NCBI RefSeq assembly: GCF_900314695.1 | Contig: NZ_OMWD01000025.1 | Span: 1-30,602 of the forward strand | Source of the DNA: an uncultured Methanobrevibacter sp. | Lineage (GTDB): Archaea > Methanobacteriota > Methanobacteria > Methanobacteriales > Methanobacteriaceae | Length of the DNA stretch: 30,602 nucleotides | Reading direction: 5' to 3' | Part shown: positions 1 to 7,925 of the stretch, piece after piece | How the letters are laid out: the number at the start of each line of letters is the position of its first letter | Numbering within the stretch: the first letter of the stretch is position 1 | Notes under the pieces: generated by a model | What the model saw: only the letters and a program-made list of their open reading frames with translations | Database searches by the model: none | What the model was told of the DNA's origin: nothing | Translations under genes and position numbers: made by a program

Positions 1-89
1 CCATAGTTTTGTTTAAACAGAATTTCTTGTTCAAGAGTTAAATGAAGCTTAACAACCACACCTCGAATATACTCACCCATAAATCTCAT
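1..89 (-). CDS. TnpB/OrfB-like IS200/IS605 transposon nuclease, N-terminal fragment (runs off the window)
   Basis: Only about 29 codons are visible, reading leftward off the window edge. The segment KLHLTLEQEILFKQNYG resembles the start of TnpB (IS605 OrfB), where a short basic strand is followed by a T-x-x-Q-E-x-L-F-x-x-x-x-G helix. TnpB is an RNA-guided DNA endonuclease encoded by IS200/IS605 elements. Two ATGs are possible, at 89 and 80; the second lies behind GGGGATGAG and is slightly favoured. A TATA-like stretch at about 101-112 lies 12-32 bases upstream of the two candidate starts. The catalytic RuvC motifs lie outside the window, so the family call rests on a short similarity and whether the copy is intact cannot be judged. 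Confidence 0.5.
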   Translation of the reverse strand, partial: MRFMGEYIRGVVVKLHLTLEQEILFKQNY

Positions 90-392
90 CCCCAGTCCAA
101 TATATATAATATTTTTATTCCATTATCTAAAAAAAAATGGAAAACATCTACTCTTTTTTAAAACAACAATTAAAATCACATTTAATTGAATAATATCTCA
201 TTTATAATTACCCACATATAAAAAATGAGAGAGAGCATTTGAAAAGTAATCGAATAACGAACTCAGAGCAATTTTTCAAACCCAAAGCAATTATTTAATA
301 ATCCAATAACAAAAAAGTATACTGAATAAAAATTCATGACATAAAATAGCCTCCAAAAAACACAAAATAAAAATAAACACAATAAAAATTAA
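90..392. other. AT-rich non-coding stretch between the TnpB-like start and the broken adhesin gene
   Basis: About 300 bases without a convincing gene on either strand. The left part (about 90-130) holds the putative TATA region of the TnpB-like gene and probably the left end of its element, but no terminal hairpin could be placed with confidence. A T-run on the minus strand at about 380-400, just past the adhesin stop, could act as an archaeal U-tract terminator. Nothing else was recognised. Confidence 0.5.
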
Positions 393-1121
393 TTAAAAAA
401 AGATAGTACACCCAATAGTGCAATTCATCCACAACTTGCAGAAATTGTGGTATTCTTGCATTTTAAAGATAAAAATCGAAATTAGGATTAAAAATAGAGG
501 GTTTCCTGTAGCATGCATCTTGGGTGAAACAATTTCAACATCTTTAGAAACCTTTTTTTCAGGTTCGAATACATCAATTTCCTCTTCCTCATAACTTTCA
601 TTGATATTGGAATTTTCACTGTCAGTGACAATATATGCCTTATTAATCATTTTACCATTTGTTAATGCCAAAGTAGTAATCCATAATTCTACAATCCCAT
701 CATCAATACTTAAATTGCCGATGTTCCAGATTCCTGTTTTTGGATTGAATGTTCCTTTGGTTGTTGAATGCTAAATGTATTTAAGACCTTGAGGTAATTT
801 ATTGTATACTTTTGTGTTTTTTGCAGTATCTTGACCTAAATTTGAAGCGGTTATAATCCAAGTCACTTCCTCTCCTACAACGATATCTTCTTTATCGGCA
901 TCATTATCCAACACCAAATAAGAGCTTGACAAATTTTCAGAGGAAACTGTGCTCGAAATTATCTCATCGGATTGTGAAATCTCCAATATATCATTATCAA
1001 CAGTTTCATCAACTGTTTGATTTGAAATTTGCACTGCAGATACTGTAGCAAATGATAAGATTAATGTAATTGTTATTAAAAATAACAATAAAATAATCAT
1101 CTTTTTTTTAAAATCCCTCAT
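393..1121 (-). pseudogene. DUF11 adhesin-like surface protein interrupted by an in-frame TAG codon
   Basis: The first 116 codons (1121 down to 774) encode an N-terminal membrane/signal segment (about residues 9-29) followed by a spacer and the start of a DUF11 domain (residues 75-116, VVGEEVTWIITASNLG, then LPQGLKYI). Codon 771-773 is TAG. The same frame then continues without a shift through the rest of that DUF11 domain (KGTFNPKTGIWNIGNL) to about 393. It ends with an acidic linker, TGNP and a short hydrophobic stretch like the C-terminal anchor of Methanobrevibacter adhesin-like proteins. The tail after the anchor looks atypical. DUF11 proteins are secreted, surface-anchored and repeat-based. 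With one DUF11 unit this copy is small. The interruption fits a nonsense mutation, for example in a serine codon, so the gene is probably dead or makes a truncated secreted fragment. Recoding is unlikely because other genes here end in TAG. Confidence 0.75.
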
Positions 1122-1151
1122 AATAAATAATATGCCTCTTTAAAAAATAAA

Positions 1152-1481
1152 TTATTTTTCTATTTTAGATTCAATATCAGTTTTTTCAAGTTTCATAATA
1201 ACAGGCCTAAGCCCATCATTGCAAGAAACAATAGCAACGCCAGGTGTTTTAATCCAGTCCCCATAATACCAAATTTCATCAATTCCATGAGCTAATGCGA
1301 AAACATACTGGTATATAGCTTTCCATGCTTCATCACAGAAATTTTCAGGTTTGGCGTAATCAGCATAGTAAACTTCCCCTTCATTCATCATAGGGCATGT
1401 TGTGAGGCCATCAACACCATATTCACTAGCAAGATCTTCCTGAAGTGTTGTTTTAAGTATTGTAATTTTGACTTTCTTCAT
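1152..1481 (-). CDS. TIGR04076-family-like small cysteine-containing protein
   Basis: A 109-residue soluble protein starting MKKVKITILKTTLQEDLASEYG. The start and the conserved cysteines (C29 in TTCPMM, C49 in NFCDEAW, C87 in VSCNDGLRPV) match my recollection of the TIGR04076 family. That family of roughly 90-110 residues has no established function, and its cysteines suggest metal or redox chemistry. The start is ATG with no clear shine-dalgarno; a TATA-like sequence sits about 26 bases upstream, so the transcript may be leaderless. It precedes the broken adhesin gene by 30 bases on the same strand. Family membership is from memory of the motif pattern, not a search. Confidence 0.65.
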   Translation of the reverse strand: MKKVKITILKTTLQEDLASEYGVDGLTTCPMMNEGEVYYADYAKPENFCDEAWKAIYQYVFALAHGIDEIWYYGDWIKTPGVAIVSCNDGLRPVIMKLEKTDIESKIEK

Positions 1482-1501
1482 GAATTAATATTTGTTATAA
1501 G

Positions 1502-1531
1502 CCATTATAATAAGTTGGCTTCCATTATAAT
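1502..1531. promoter_or_regulatory. Direct repeat at the promoter of the TIGR04076-like gene
   Basis: The 10-mer CCATTATAAT occurs twice, at 1502-1511 and 1522-1531, with 20-base periodicity (about two helical turns). It lies just upstream of the minus-strand start at 1481 and overlaps TATA-like sequence. It may be a regulator site or simply a duplicated TATA element. Confidence 0.35.
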
Positions 1532-1622
1532 CATAAACTGTCAAGAATTCAAAAAAATCAGGTAATCAAAGACCTTACCATCATTTGATTATAAATGAAA
1601 TTTGAAAAATTGATTATATTAA

Positions 1623-2105
1623 CTACAGGTATTTAAAGCCCAATTCATTAAGTATTTTCTGCAAATACTTCTTTTTTAAAACAAGTTCACGCTTATTTGC
1701 TAATTTATCACTGTTAGGTTGAAGAACTTTTTCATCCAATCTAGAAGCTCCCAAATATTTGGTATCGCCTTCACGTAGTTTATGAGCCTCACCCTCATCA
1801 ATTGACTTTTTAATATAGTAATAATCCATTAACAAAATGTCAAAATCGTTGCTTAAATAATAAAGCTCCAAATCAGTGATTACATCTTCAAAATACCAGA
1901 TTATCAAAATAGCTTCAAACTTAAACAGTTCAGTAAAGTCAATCATGTCAAAATAATCCAAGTCTGCAAGCTTAAGCTTTGAAGCCGGATATCTCTTGCC
2001 ACAATTCTTATAAAAATACTCCAATGGAGCAACAAAAAAAGTATCTGATTCATTCAAGACTACTTCATTAATGTTTTTTCCAATTAAAGTCTCAAATGAA
2101 TCCAT
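1623..2105 (-). CDS. MutH/Sau3AI-fold protein, apparently lacking the catalytic motif
   Basis: A 160-residue protein. Residues 107-148 (AHKLREGDTKYLGASR, then QPNS, then KRELVLKKKYLQKIL) match the C-terminal signature of the MutH/Sau3AI endonuclease family, usually A-H-E-L-S-E-G-D-T-x-Y-L-G-A followed by a basic L-K-x-x-Y helix. The N-terminus (FETLIGKNINEV) also resembles the family's opening 'GKT-gel' helix. In active members a D-(n)-E-L-K-x-T-P motif coordinates magnesium. The aligned place here reads about TFFVAP (residues 22-27), so the Glu and Lys seem replaced. This recalls the non-catalytic C-terminal domain of Sau3AI, which binds DNA. The gene starts 6 bases after npdG on the same strand. 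It may be a DNA-binding pseudo-nuclease, a remnant of a restriction system, or a diverged enzyme. No methyltransferase gene is adjacent. Confidence 0.55.
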   Translation of the reverse strand: MDSFETLIGKNINEVVLNESDTFFVAPLEYFYKNCGKRYPASKLKLADLDYFDMIDFTELFKFEAILIIWYFEDVITDLELYYLSNDFDILLMDYYYIKKSIDEGEAHKLREGDTKYLGASRLDEKVLQPNSDKLANKRELVLKKKYLQKILNELGFKYL

Positions 2106-2111
2106 TTATAT

Positions 2112-2801
2112 CTATTCCTTATCGAGTGCAGGAATTCCTGTAATTCTTAAACCACCATAGTGTGATTTGTATTTTATGTTTAATCCAATCAATAATGGAG
2201 TGATTTTTTCAATTATACGTGCTTTTTCTAGAATTCCACAGTCAATTGTTTTGATTCCAGGAATCTTGTCAATGATTTCAGCAGCTGTTGCTTTAGCTTC
2301 AGCATCATCACCTGCAATAAGACAGTCACAGTCGATATCTTCAGGAATGTTTGCCAAATGGGAATTTGAAATGTTACAGAATGCACAGATGACTTTTGCA
2401 CCTGTTCCTTCAAGAATTGAAGCGGTTCTTTCAGCAGCTGATCCTTCCATAAGGTCAATGAATCTGAATGGTTTTCCACCGATTGCAGTTTCTAAAGGTA
2501 CAGTTGCATCCATGACAATTTTATCAGCACAAAATTCTTTGATTCCTTCGATTGTTGGTTTTTGAGCTGCCAATGGTACAGTAATAATCAATACGTCACC
2601 TTCTTTTGCAGCATCTTCATTTGCCATTCCAACCATATTTGATAAATCATAATCTGACAAATCTTCTTTTGCTTGTGCAACTACATCCAATGCTTTTTCT
2701 TCTTTTCTTGAACCTACAATTACATCAACACCAGCAATAGTTAATCTTTCTGCAATTCCAAGTCCTTGTGGTCCGGTTCCTCCAATTATACTTACTTTCA
2801 T
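2112..2801 (-). CDS. npdG: NADPH-dependent F420 reductase (F420H2:NADP+ oxidoreductase)
   Basis: Transfers hydride between coenzyme F420H2 and NADP+, supplying NADPH for biosynthesis in methanogens. The 229-residue protein opens with MKVSIIGGTGPQGLG, a Rossmann dinucleotide-binding loop (residues 7-15), followed by the NADP-binding GSR segment typical of this family. The internal IVMDATVPL and C-terminal GLNIKYKSHYGGLRITGI segments are also family-typical. Length matches the usual 220-230 residues. The ATG is preceded by GGTGAT with a 3-base spacer, which overlaps the stop of the DUF2284 gene upstream (8-base gap). The MutH-like gene follows 6 bases after the stop, so all three are probably co-transcribed. 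Confidence 0.93.
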   Translation of the reverse strand: MKVSIIGGTGPQGLGIAERLTIAGVDVIVGSRKEEKALDVVAQAKEDLSDYDLSNMVGMANEDAAKEGDVLIITVPLAAQKPTIEGIKEFCADKIVMDATVPLETAIGGKPFRFIDLMEGSAAERTASILEGTGAKVICAFCNISNSHLANIPEDIDCDCLIAGDDAEAKATAAEIIDKIPGIKTIDCGILEKARIIEKITPLLIGLNIKYKSHYGGLRITGIPALDKE

Positions 2802-2809
2802 TTTATCAC

Positions 2810-3361
2810 CTATTTTTTATCATATAATAATCCGCCTACAAATATCAGATATTCAGGCAGTTTTCCGTCTTGAGCGTATTTAATTTCATATCCGAAAATA
2901 TCTCTGATGCTTTCATCCACTTTACCGCCAAGGGATTCCAGTGAATATCTCATTTTAAATGGCATCTTACATGGCATGTTGAATTCTCTTGTACATCTCA
3001 TGCATAGATTGCATTTTCCTAAAAAGAGTCCTAAAGAGTTTTCATCTTCCAGCATGTAAATTTCATTCATGAACTTGACTTTCATTCTTTCGAATCTCTT
3101 TAGAATGAATTCCAGTTCTTTTTCCTCAAAAGTGTGCGCCAGTTCCTCTTCGGAAAAATCAATTTTAAAAGCAATGATTTTCAGCTTATTGTATGAGTTC
3201 CATACTTCATCAACATCAAATTCAAATGGGGGATAGTTCCAATTGTATCCCAACATCTCCTCTTCTTCTATGCAGAGTTTTGAGACTTCCTCAAAATCCA
3301 CATATTTCTCATAGTACTCCCCAACATCTATATCTGCCGTGAGTTTTTTAATCTCTGACAT
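2810..3361 (-). CDS. DUF2284 predicted metal-binding protein
   Basis: A 183-residue soluble protein. Residues 117-131 carry the cysteine cluster C117-x2-C120-x2-C123-x7-C131, followed by MPFKMRYSLESLGGKVD, the hallmark of DUF2284 ('C-x-L-C-x-x-C ... P-C-x-x-P ... R-x-S-x-E-x-x-G'). The family is predicted to bind a metal or iron-sulfur cluster; its role is not known. The N-terminal 100 residues are acidic and helical. It sits 8 bases upstream of npdG, whose ribosome binding site overlaps this stop codon, so a redox role linked to F420/NADPH is possible but is only an inference from position. Confidence 0.8.
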   Translation of the reverse strand: MSEIKKLTADIDVGEYYEKYVDFEEVSKLCIEEEEMLGYNWNYPPFEFDVDEVWNSYNKLKIIAFKIDFSEEELAHTFEEKELEFILKRFERMKVKFMNEIYMLEDENSLGLFLGKCNLCMRCTREFNMPCKMPFKMRYSLESLGGKVDESIRDIFGYEIKYAQDGKLPEYLIFVGGLLYDKK

Positions 3362-3397
3362 ATTAATCTATATTAAAATTGAATATAATATAATTTT

Positions 3398-3742
3398 CTA
3401 TCCATCAATTGCACGATTGATTTTAATTTTTTTGTAATTGTAATTTATCGATTTGTTTGTGTCTGTCAGTGACTTTTTCAATGTATTGACAATTGCCCTT
3501 AAAAGTTCCTCATCGAATTCTATTGCTTCCCTGCATTTGAATTCACAGTATTTTGATATATTTTTATCTTCAAGAAACCGGATGTATTCCTCCCAACCTT
3601 CGTTCATATCATCAATCATTATCTTTAAGTCCAATATGCGATCGTTCAGTTCATCCGCTTTTCTGAATGCTTCTTTTTCTATTTCTGTGAGGTTTTTGTA
3701 ATCTTCATTTCCCCATTCATACAAGTAAGTTTTTCTGGTCAT
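3398..3742 (-). CDS. Hypothetical protein, helical and charged
   Basis: The family is not recognised. From the ATG at 3742 (preceded by AAGTGAT and a 3-base spacer, hence preferred over a TTG at 3778) it encodes 114 residues. The protein starts MTRKTYLYEWGNEDYKNLTE. It is rich in Glu, Lys, Asp and Ile, predicted mostly helical, has no signal peptide or membrane segment, and contains only two cysteines (in KYCEFKCREA). It lies 36 bases upstream of the DUF2284 gene on the same strand and could be the first gene of that transcript. Confidence 0.55.
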   Translation of the reverse strand: MTRKTYLYEWGNEDYKNLTEIEKEAFRKADELNDRILDLKIMIDDMNEGWEEYIRFLEDKNISKYCEFKCREAIEFDEELLRAIVNTLKKSLTDTNKSINYNYKKIKINRAIDG

Positions 3743-3858
3743 GATATCACTTTTAGGTATACCTAATATTATAGTCAAAAATATATATTAATCTTATGAT
3801 TGAAAATGAAAATCGCATTAACTTATCTATTGGCCCCTAGTTTGCAATTTGGGGCATT

Positions 3859-5211
3859 TCACCTTACAATATACTGGCCAGGATTTAAAAAATCATCAAG
3901 AAATTCCAAATCAATATCTTCAACATCAATGAATTCGAAGGTATTAATAAGGTTATTTCTAAGATTTTTTCCAACTTTGATAAGGTTGATGTGTTCCTTT
4001 GTAAAAATATGTGAAATAAAATCTGTTGCACTGACAAATTCCCTTTTTTGCATGTGAACTAAGTAATCATCCTGAACATAGCAGTTTTCACGACCGTATT
4101 TCTTAGCGAAGTTTTCGCATGCCTTGTTGATGAAAACCTTAGGTCCCTTGTTAATTTCAACATCATTTAATTTTGATGAAGCCATTTCCAAAAGAATAAC
4201 ACAGTTTATTATCTCATCACTCCAGTAATCCGCCTTAAATACATTGAACTCTTTATCATTCAGTTTTCTTTCAAGAGATTCACATGTTTTTCTAAGCTGA
4301 GGATGGAGCGTATCCAAAGGCATGTCTGGAATGTTAAATCTGAATGCAATCAAATCACTGTTTCTCTTTTTAAATTCGTTTAGAATATTCTGCTTATTTA
4401 AATTTTTTTCAATAGGGTAAAAATAATCTTCTTTATTGTCTGAAAATATAAAGTTACGTGCAGACTGTATGAATTGCGCCATCTTGTCCAATCTTAAAGC
4501 GGCGGCTACATTACGTTTTTCATCAGTAGGGTCAATCACTATCAAAGGATCTTTAAACTGTTTGCTGGTTCCATGGCCTTCAAGATCTATTATTTCACCG
4601 AATTTCCAGTCCATGGCTGCTTTTAAAGTATTTTCAAAGTTGCCGTAGTTTATGATTAAAAGCTCACACAGATAACCTGCAAATCCACCTACCTTAAACT
4701 CGGAGCCGTATGTTCCAGTCATCGCCATGAAGCGTTTTAGGAGCAAAACCTCATCATCCTGATTTTCTCCTAGCTCATCCTTAACATAGAAGGTATGAAG
4801 GATTGTCCTGTCAACCGCTGATTTAAGCTGGCTTCCATCCTTTATCTGATAGCAGGGTACGATATCAACCTCACAACCTTCAATATCAGTTGTAACATAA
4901 GGATGGGAAGCAAAATGATGCTCAGGATTACTATCAAATTCGCTGCAACATAAATGCGCCAACTCAAGACCTTTATCTTTTAGATATTGCTTTTCAGTAT
5001 CCAATGGAAATGCTATGAAGATATCAATGTCTGATTTTCCTTTAAGTGCTGTATTTTTAGCAACGGAACCTACCAGATTAACGTTTGCGTCAATATTTCT
5101 ACTGTCGCATGCATTCTGTAAAAAATTCATAATTCTTGATGAAACATCATCAATGTGTTGTTTTTCATCAATTGTTGGCTTGATATCTTTTAAAATAGCT
5201 TCATAATCCAT
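3859..5211 (-). CDS. cca: CCA-adding enzyme, archaeal class I tRNA nucleotidyltransferase
   Basis: Adds or repairs the 3'-terminal CCA of tRNAs using CTP and ATP. With the ATG at 5211 (GTGAT plus 3 bases upstream; the TTG at 5226 is less likely) the protein has 450 residues, the usual length for archaeal enzymes. The nucleotidyltransferase core shows LVGSVAKNTALKGKSDIDIF: GS at 48-49 and metal-binding D61 and D63, with the third carboxylate D116 in CEVDIVPCY. The archaeal central and tail domains follow (LKRFMAMTGTYGSEFKVGGFAGYLCELL). The start is 4 bases after the thpR stop, so it is the last gene of the aroA'-aroB'-thpR-cca operon. Confidence 0.95.
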   Translation of the reverse strand: MDYEAILKDIKPTIDEKQHIDDVSSRIMNFLQNACDSRNIDANVNLVGSVAKNTALKGKSDIDIFIAFPLDTEKQYLKDKGLELAHLCCSEFDSNPEHHFASHPYVTTDIEGCEVDIVPCYQIKDGSQLKSAVDRTILHTFYVKDELGENQDDEVLLLKRFMAMTGTYGSEFKVGGFAGYLCELLIINYGNFENTLKAAMDWKFGEIIDLEGHGTSKQFKDPLIVIDPTDEKRNVAAALRLDKMAQFIQSARNFIFSDNKEDYFYPIEKNLNKQNILNEFKKRNSDLIAFRFNIPDMPLDTLHPQLRKTCESLERKLNDKEFNVFKADYWSDEIINCVILLEMASSKLNDVEINKGPKVFINKACENFAKKYGRENCYVQDDYLVHMQKREFVSATDFISHIFTKEHINLIKVGKNLRNNLINTFEFIDVEDIDLEFLDDFLNPGQYIVR

Positions 5212-5215
5212 ATAA

Positions 5216-5773
5216 TCACAATTCAAATATGTTTATATCATCATATATTGGTCCTGATGGTTTTAATGTAGATTTTTTAAGGACAATTTTATCTACACTC
5301 ATCTCACCAATTTCAACCTCGCTGAAAGATTCTATTTGAGACTTAACCTTATTTTTGTTTTTAGCGGATTTCATCCGTCCGATGGTTAAATGAGATGAGA
5401 ATTTTTTATCTGCCTCAAAACCGAGTTTTTTAAATTCGACATCCAATTTGTCATGCAGACTTTTAAGAATTTCATCACCTTCAAGGCCAACCCAAATAAC
5501 CTTGATATGATTATTGTTTGGAAATGCACCGCAGCCCTTTATTTTTATATTGAAAGGTTCAAATTCGGATACAACATTGGATATCTTTTGAGAAAGCAAA
5601 TCAATTCCTTCAACATCAATGTCTCCAAAAAACTTTAATGTAAAATGGAGATTGGCCAAATCAACATACTTTATATTGGCATCAATTTCCTTAAAACTCT
5701 TAATAATCTTATTTATTTTAGGTTTTAAATCCTCATCCAAATCGATTGCAAGAAAAGCTCTGATTTCAGGCAT
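5216..5773 (-). CDS. thpR: RNA 2',3'-cyclic phosphodiesterase (2H family, '2'-5' RNA ligase')
   Basis: A 2H phosphoesterase that hydrolyses 2',3'-cyclic phosphate RNA ends to 2'-phosphate. Both H-x-T-x catalytic motifs are present in the 185-residue protein: HFTL at 43-46 (followed by KFFG) and HLTI at 128-131 (followed by GRMK). The ATG at 5773 has GTGAT with a 3-base spacer; a TTG one codon upstream is less likely. It lies between aroB' (10 bases upstream) and cca (4 bases downstream). The pairing with cca fits an RNA-end processing role, possibly in tRNA repair, which is an inference. Confidence 0.93.
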   Translation of the reverse strand: MPEIRAFLAIDLDEDLKPKINKIIKSFKEIDANIKYVDLANLHFTLKFFGDIDVEGIDLLSQKISNVVSEFEPFNIKIKGCGAFPNNNHIKVIWVGLEGDEILKSLHDKLDVEFKKLGFEADKKFSSHLTIGRMKSAKNKNKVKSQIESFSEVEIGEMSVDKIVLKKSTLKPSGPIYDDINIFEL

Positions 5774-5783
5774 CAAATCACAC

Positions 5784-6914
5784 TCATTGTTCTATTATGG
5801 TCTCATCAATAGCTATACCAAAGTGGCGAGCATTAGTTTCAATATACACTTTCACTTTATCGCCTGTTTTTATGTCAGCTACTGAAAGAGGTTCATCATT
5901 TTCATCAACTATTCTTATTGTTTCAGCATTTTGAAGAAGGGTTCTGATGGTTTGTCCTTCATATTCTGCTTCAATCAATATCAATGGCCTTCTTTCAATT
6001 TTGCTTCTTCCCACATATGCAGTTCTTGTTTCACCTTCAGTGTTTACAATTAAAACCTCATCTCCAGCTACAAGCTCTGAGAGGTATCTTGTTTTGTTTC
6101 CAGGAACCATCACATATGCCTGAACGGGACCTGCATTGACTCTAAATGGACGTGAAGCCACATATTCGCTTTCCAAAGATTCTGAATGAACCAAAAACAT
6201 TGATTTTGAATATGAACCTATAAGCATTCCTTCTCCAGGTTTCATCATGTCTGTTGTGTCAACACAAACCCTATCGCCTGATCCCAATGGCTTTACATTT
6301 GTTACTGTAGCTATTTTCAATTCATATTTGGTTTGTGATGCTTTAACTACTTCTTCGGCAATCTTTTTGGTATTGTTGAAGTCATTTGCTTCAAAGATTA
6401 CTCCATCAGTTCCGTGCTCCAATGTTTCAAGAGCTACTTTTGCACCATCCAAATCACGTACTGCAGCAATTATTTCAACATCTTCCTTTTGCAAGTCTGC
6501 AATGATGTTTTCAAGTGGAATTATTGTCCAGTCAGTTCCCACAAGAATGATATAGTCAACAATAGGACCTAATTTTACTGCAAGTTGTTCATGAACTTTG
6601 TCTGTGATTTTTATATATGCACATACAGTTTTTCCTTCGCTTTTTGCTTTTTTAGCATTTGCAATATCAACTGAATCAGAAAAGTCATCCTTTAGCTCGA
6701 TAAAACCGTCACCTTCCCCATTAATACCGACAAGATATATGTCAGCATCATCAGTGTTTGCAATAATCTTTACATTTCCCAGCTTTCTGATTTGTTCAAT
6801 GTCATCCAAATCCAAAACATGGTCAATTCCAGATTCCAATGCTGTGGTTATCATTTCCTTTTTATCATCCCACAATTCATCAGGAGTGCTTATCCAAGCG
6901 AATTTGTTTTGCAT
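5784..6914 (-). CDS. aroB': 3-dehydroquinate synthase II (archaeal AroB')
   Basis: Converts 2-amino-3,7-dideoxy-D-threo-hept-6-ulosonate (ADH) to 3-dehydroquinate by NAD-dependent oxidative deamination and cyclisation, the second step of the archaeal shikimate route that avoids DAHP. The 376-residue protein begins MQNKFAWISTPDELWDDKK and contains the family segments GSGDRVCVDT, GEGMLIGSYSKSMFLVHSES, SRPFRVNAGPVQAYV and a C-terminal barrel-like part (GDKVKVYIE...ARHFGIAIDE). Its start lies 9 bases after aroA', behind AAGGTGG. Gene symbol aroB' is used because the protein is unrelated to bacterial AroB. Confidence 0.95.
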   Translation of the reverse strand: MQNKFAWISTPDELWDDKKEMITTALESGIDHVLDLDDIEQIRKLGNVKIIANTDDADIYLVGINGEGDGFIELKDDFSDSVDIANAKKAKSEGKTVCAYIKITDKVHEQLAVKLGPIVDYIILVGTDWTIIPLENIIADLQKEDVEIIAAVRDLDGAKVALETLEHGTDGVIFEANDFNNTKKIAEEVVKASQTKYELKIATVTNVKPLGSGDRVCVDTTDMMKPGEGMLIGSYSKSMFLVHSESLESEYVASRPFRVNAGPVQAYVMVPGNKTRYLSELVAGDEVLIVNTEGETRTAYVGRSKIERRPLILIEAEYEGQTIRTLLQNAETIRIVDENDEPLSVADIKTGDKVKVYIETNARHFGIAIDETIIEQ

Positions 6915-6923
6915 ACAACCACC

Positions 6924-7715
6924 TTATTTTAAGAATTTTAAAGCTTCTTCAACTTCTAAATCATGGTGAACTACTTCTGCAATAGCTCTTGTAATTTTAC
7001 CTGGGTTTTCAGCCTGGAAAAGATTACGTCCGAATGCTACACCAGCACCGCCGACTTCAAGAGAATCTTTTACCATATTCAATAAGTCTTCATCAGTGTC
7101 TACTTTAGGACCTCCTGCAATTACAACAGGAACGATTGCTCCTTCCACAACTTCTTTAAATGAATCAGGATCTCCAGTATAATTGGTTTTTACAATGTCC
7201 ACACCAAGTTCAGATCCTACACGGGCAGCATGCTTAACGAATTCCACATCATGTTCATTTTCCACTTTTTGGCCTCTAGGATACATCATTGCAAGTAAAG
7301 GCATTCCCCAGTAATCACAGGTTTCAGCTATTTCACCTAATTCCTGTAACATTTGGCTTTCTGTTTCGCTTCCAAGGTTTACGTGAATGGATACTGCATC
7401 TGCTCCAAGCTGAATTGCTTTTTCAACACTTGTTACAGTTACCTTATCATTTGGATCAGGTGCAAGAGAAGTACTTGCGGATAAATGTACGATTAATCCA
7501 ATGTCTTTTCCGTAACCCCGGTGTCCTTGCTGTACAATTCCCTTGTGCATTAAAATTGCATCAGCACCACCTTGGGAAATGTTTTCTACTGTCTCATCCA
7601 TGTCGATAATACCTGGAATTGGACCGCTGGAAACACCATGATCCATAGGTGCGATTACAGTTCTTTTAGTATTTCTGTTTATTATTCTTTCTAAACGAAT
7701 TTTTTTACCTATCAT
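6924..7715 (-). CDS. aroA': 2-amino-3,7-dideoxy-D-threo-hept-6-ulosonate (ADH) synthase
   Basis: A class I aldolase-fold enzyme for the first committed step of aromatic amino acid synthesis in methanogens: it condenses L-aspartate semialdehyde with 6-deoxy-5-ketofructose 1-phosphate. The 263-residue protein carries APMDHG (22-27), the segment IHVNLGSETE, YPRG (145-148) and the probable Schiff-base lysine K176 in IVKTNYTG. The C-terminal phosphate-binding strand (GGAGVAFGRNLFQ) is present. It is the first gene of a four-gene minus-strand operon. The upstream region has a TATA-like TTATATATC at about 7759-7768 and no other gene up to 7926. Confidence 0.95.
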   Translation of the reverse strand: MIGKKIRLERIINRNTKRTVIAPMDHGVSSGPIPGIIDMDETVENISQGGADAILMHKGIVQQGHRGYGKDIGLIVHLSASTSLAPDPNDKVTVTSVEKAIQLGADAVSIHVNLGSETESQMLQELGEIAETCDYWGMPLLAMMYPRGQKVENEHDVEFVKHAARVGSELGVDIVKTNYTGDPDSFKEVVEGAIVPVVIAGGPKVDTDEDLLNMVKDSLEVGGAGVAFGRNLFQAENPGKITRAIAEVVHHDLEVEEALKFLK

Positions 7716-7925
7716 TATTAAGCCTCAAAATACTTATGAATTATATTTTTCTTGATTATGATATATAACATTAATTGTACTAATCTGGACAATCATGCAA
7801 GATATACTGGATTAAATTTAAAATATGATAAAAAAACAGGTATAAAAAATTAACAAAAATTCAAACTTATGAAAAAATAATATAAAAAAATATTAATAAA
7901 AATAATAAAACATATACAGGATATT

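Noticed and set aside
771..773. TAG as a pyrrolysine codon
   Set aside because: No Pyl genes are seen here, TAG is a routine stop in this window (for example npdG and the DUF2284 gene), and DUF11 proteins are not known to need pyrrolysine.
2167..2565. Long plus-strand open frame opposite npdG
   Set aside because: It is antisense to a clearly conserved F420 reductase, has no ribosome site and shows no recognisable domain.
3800..3858. GCCCC/GGGGC pairing after cca as a terminator
   Set aside because: The stem is only 5 bases with a long loop and no U-tract follows.
6247..6969. Overlapping plus-strand frames opposite the aroA' and aroB' genes
   Set aside because: They are shadow frames of well-identified enzymes, with unnatural residue composition.
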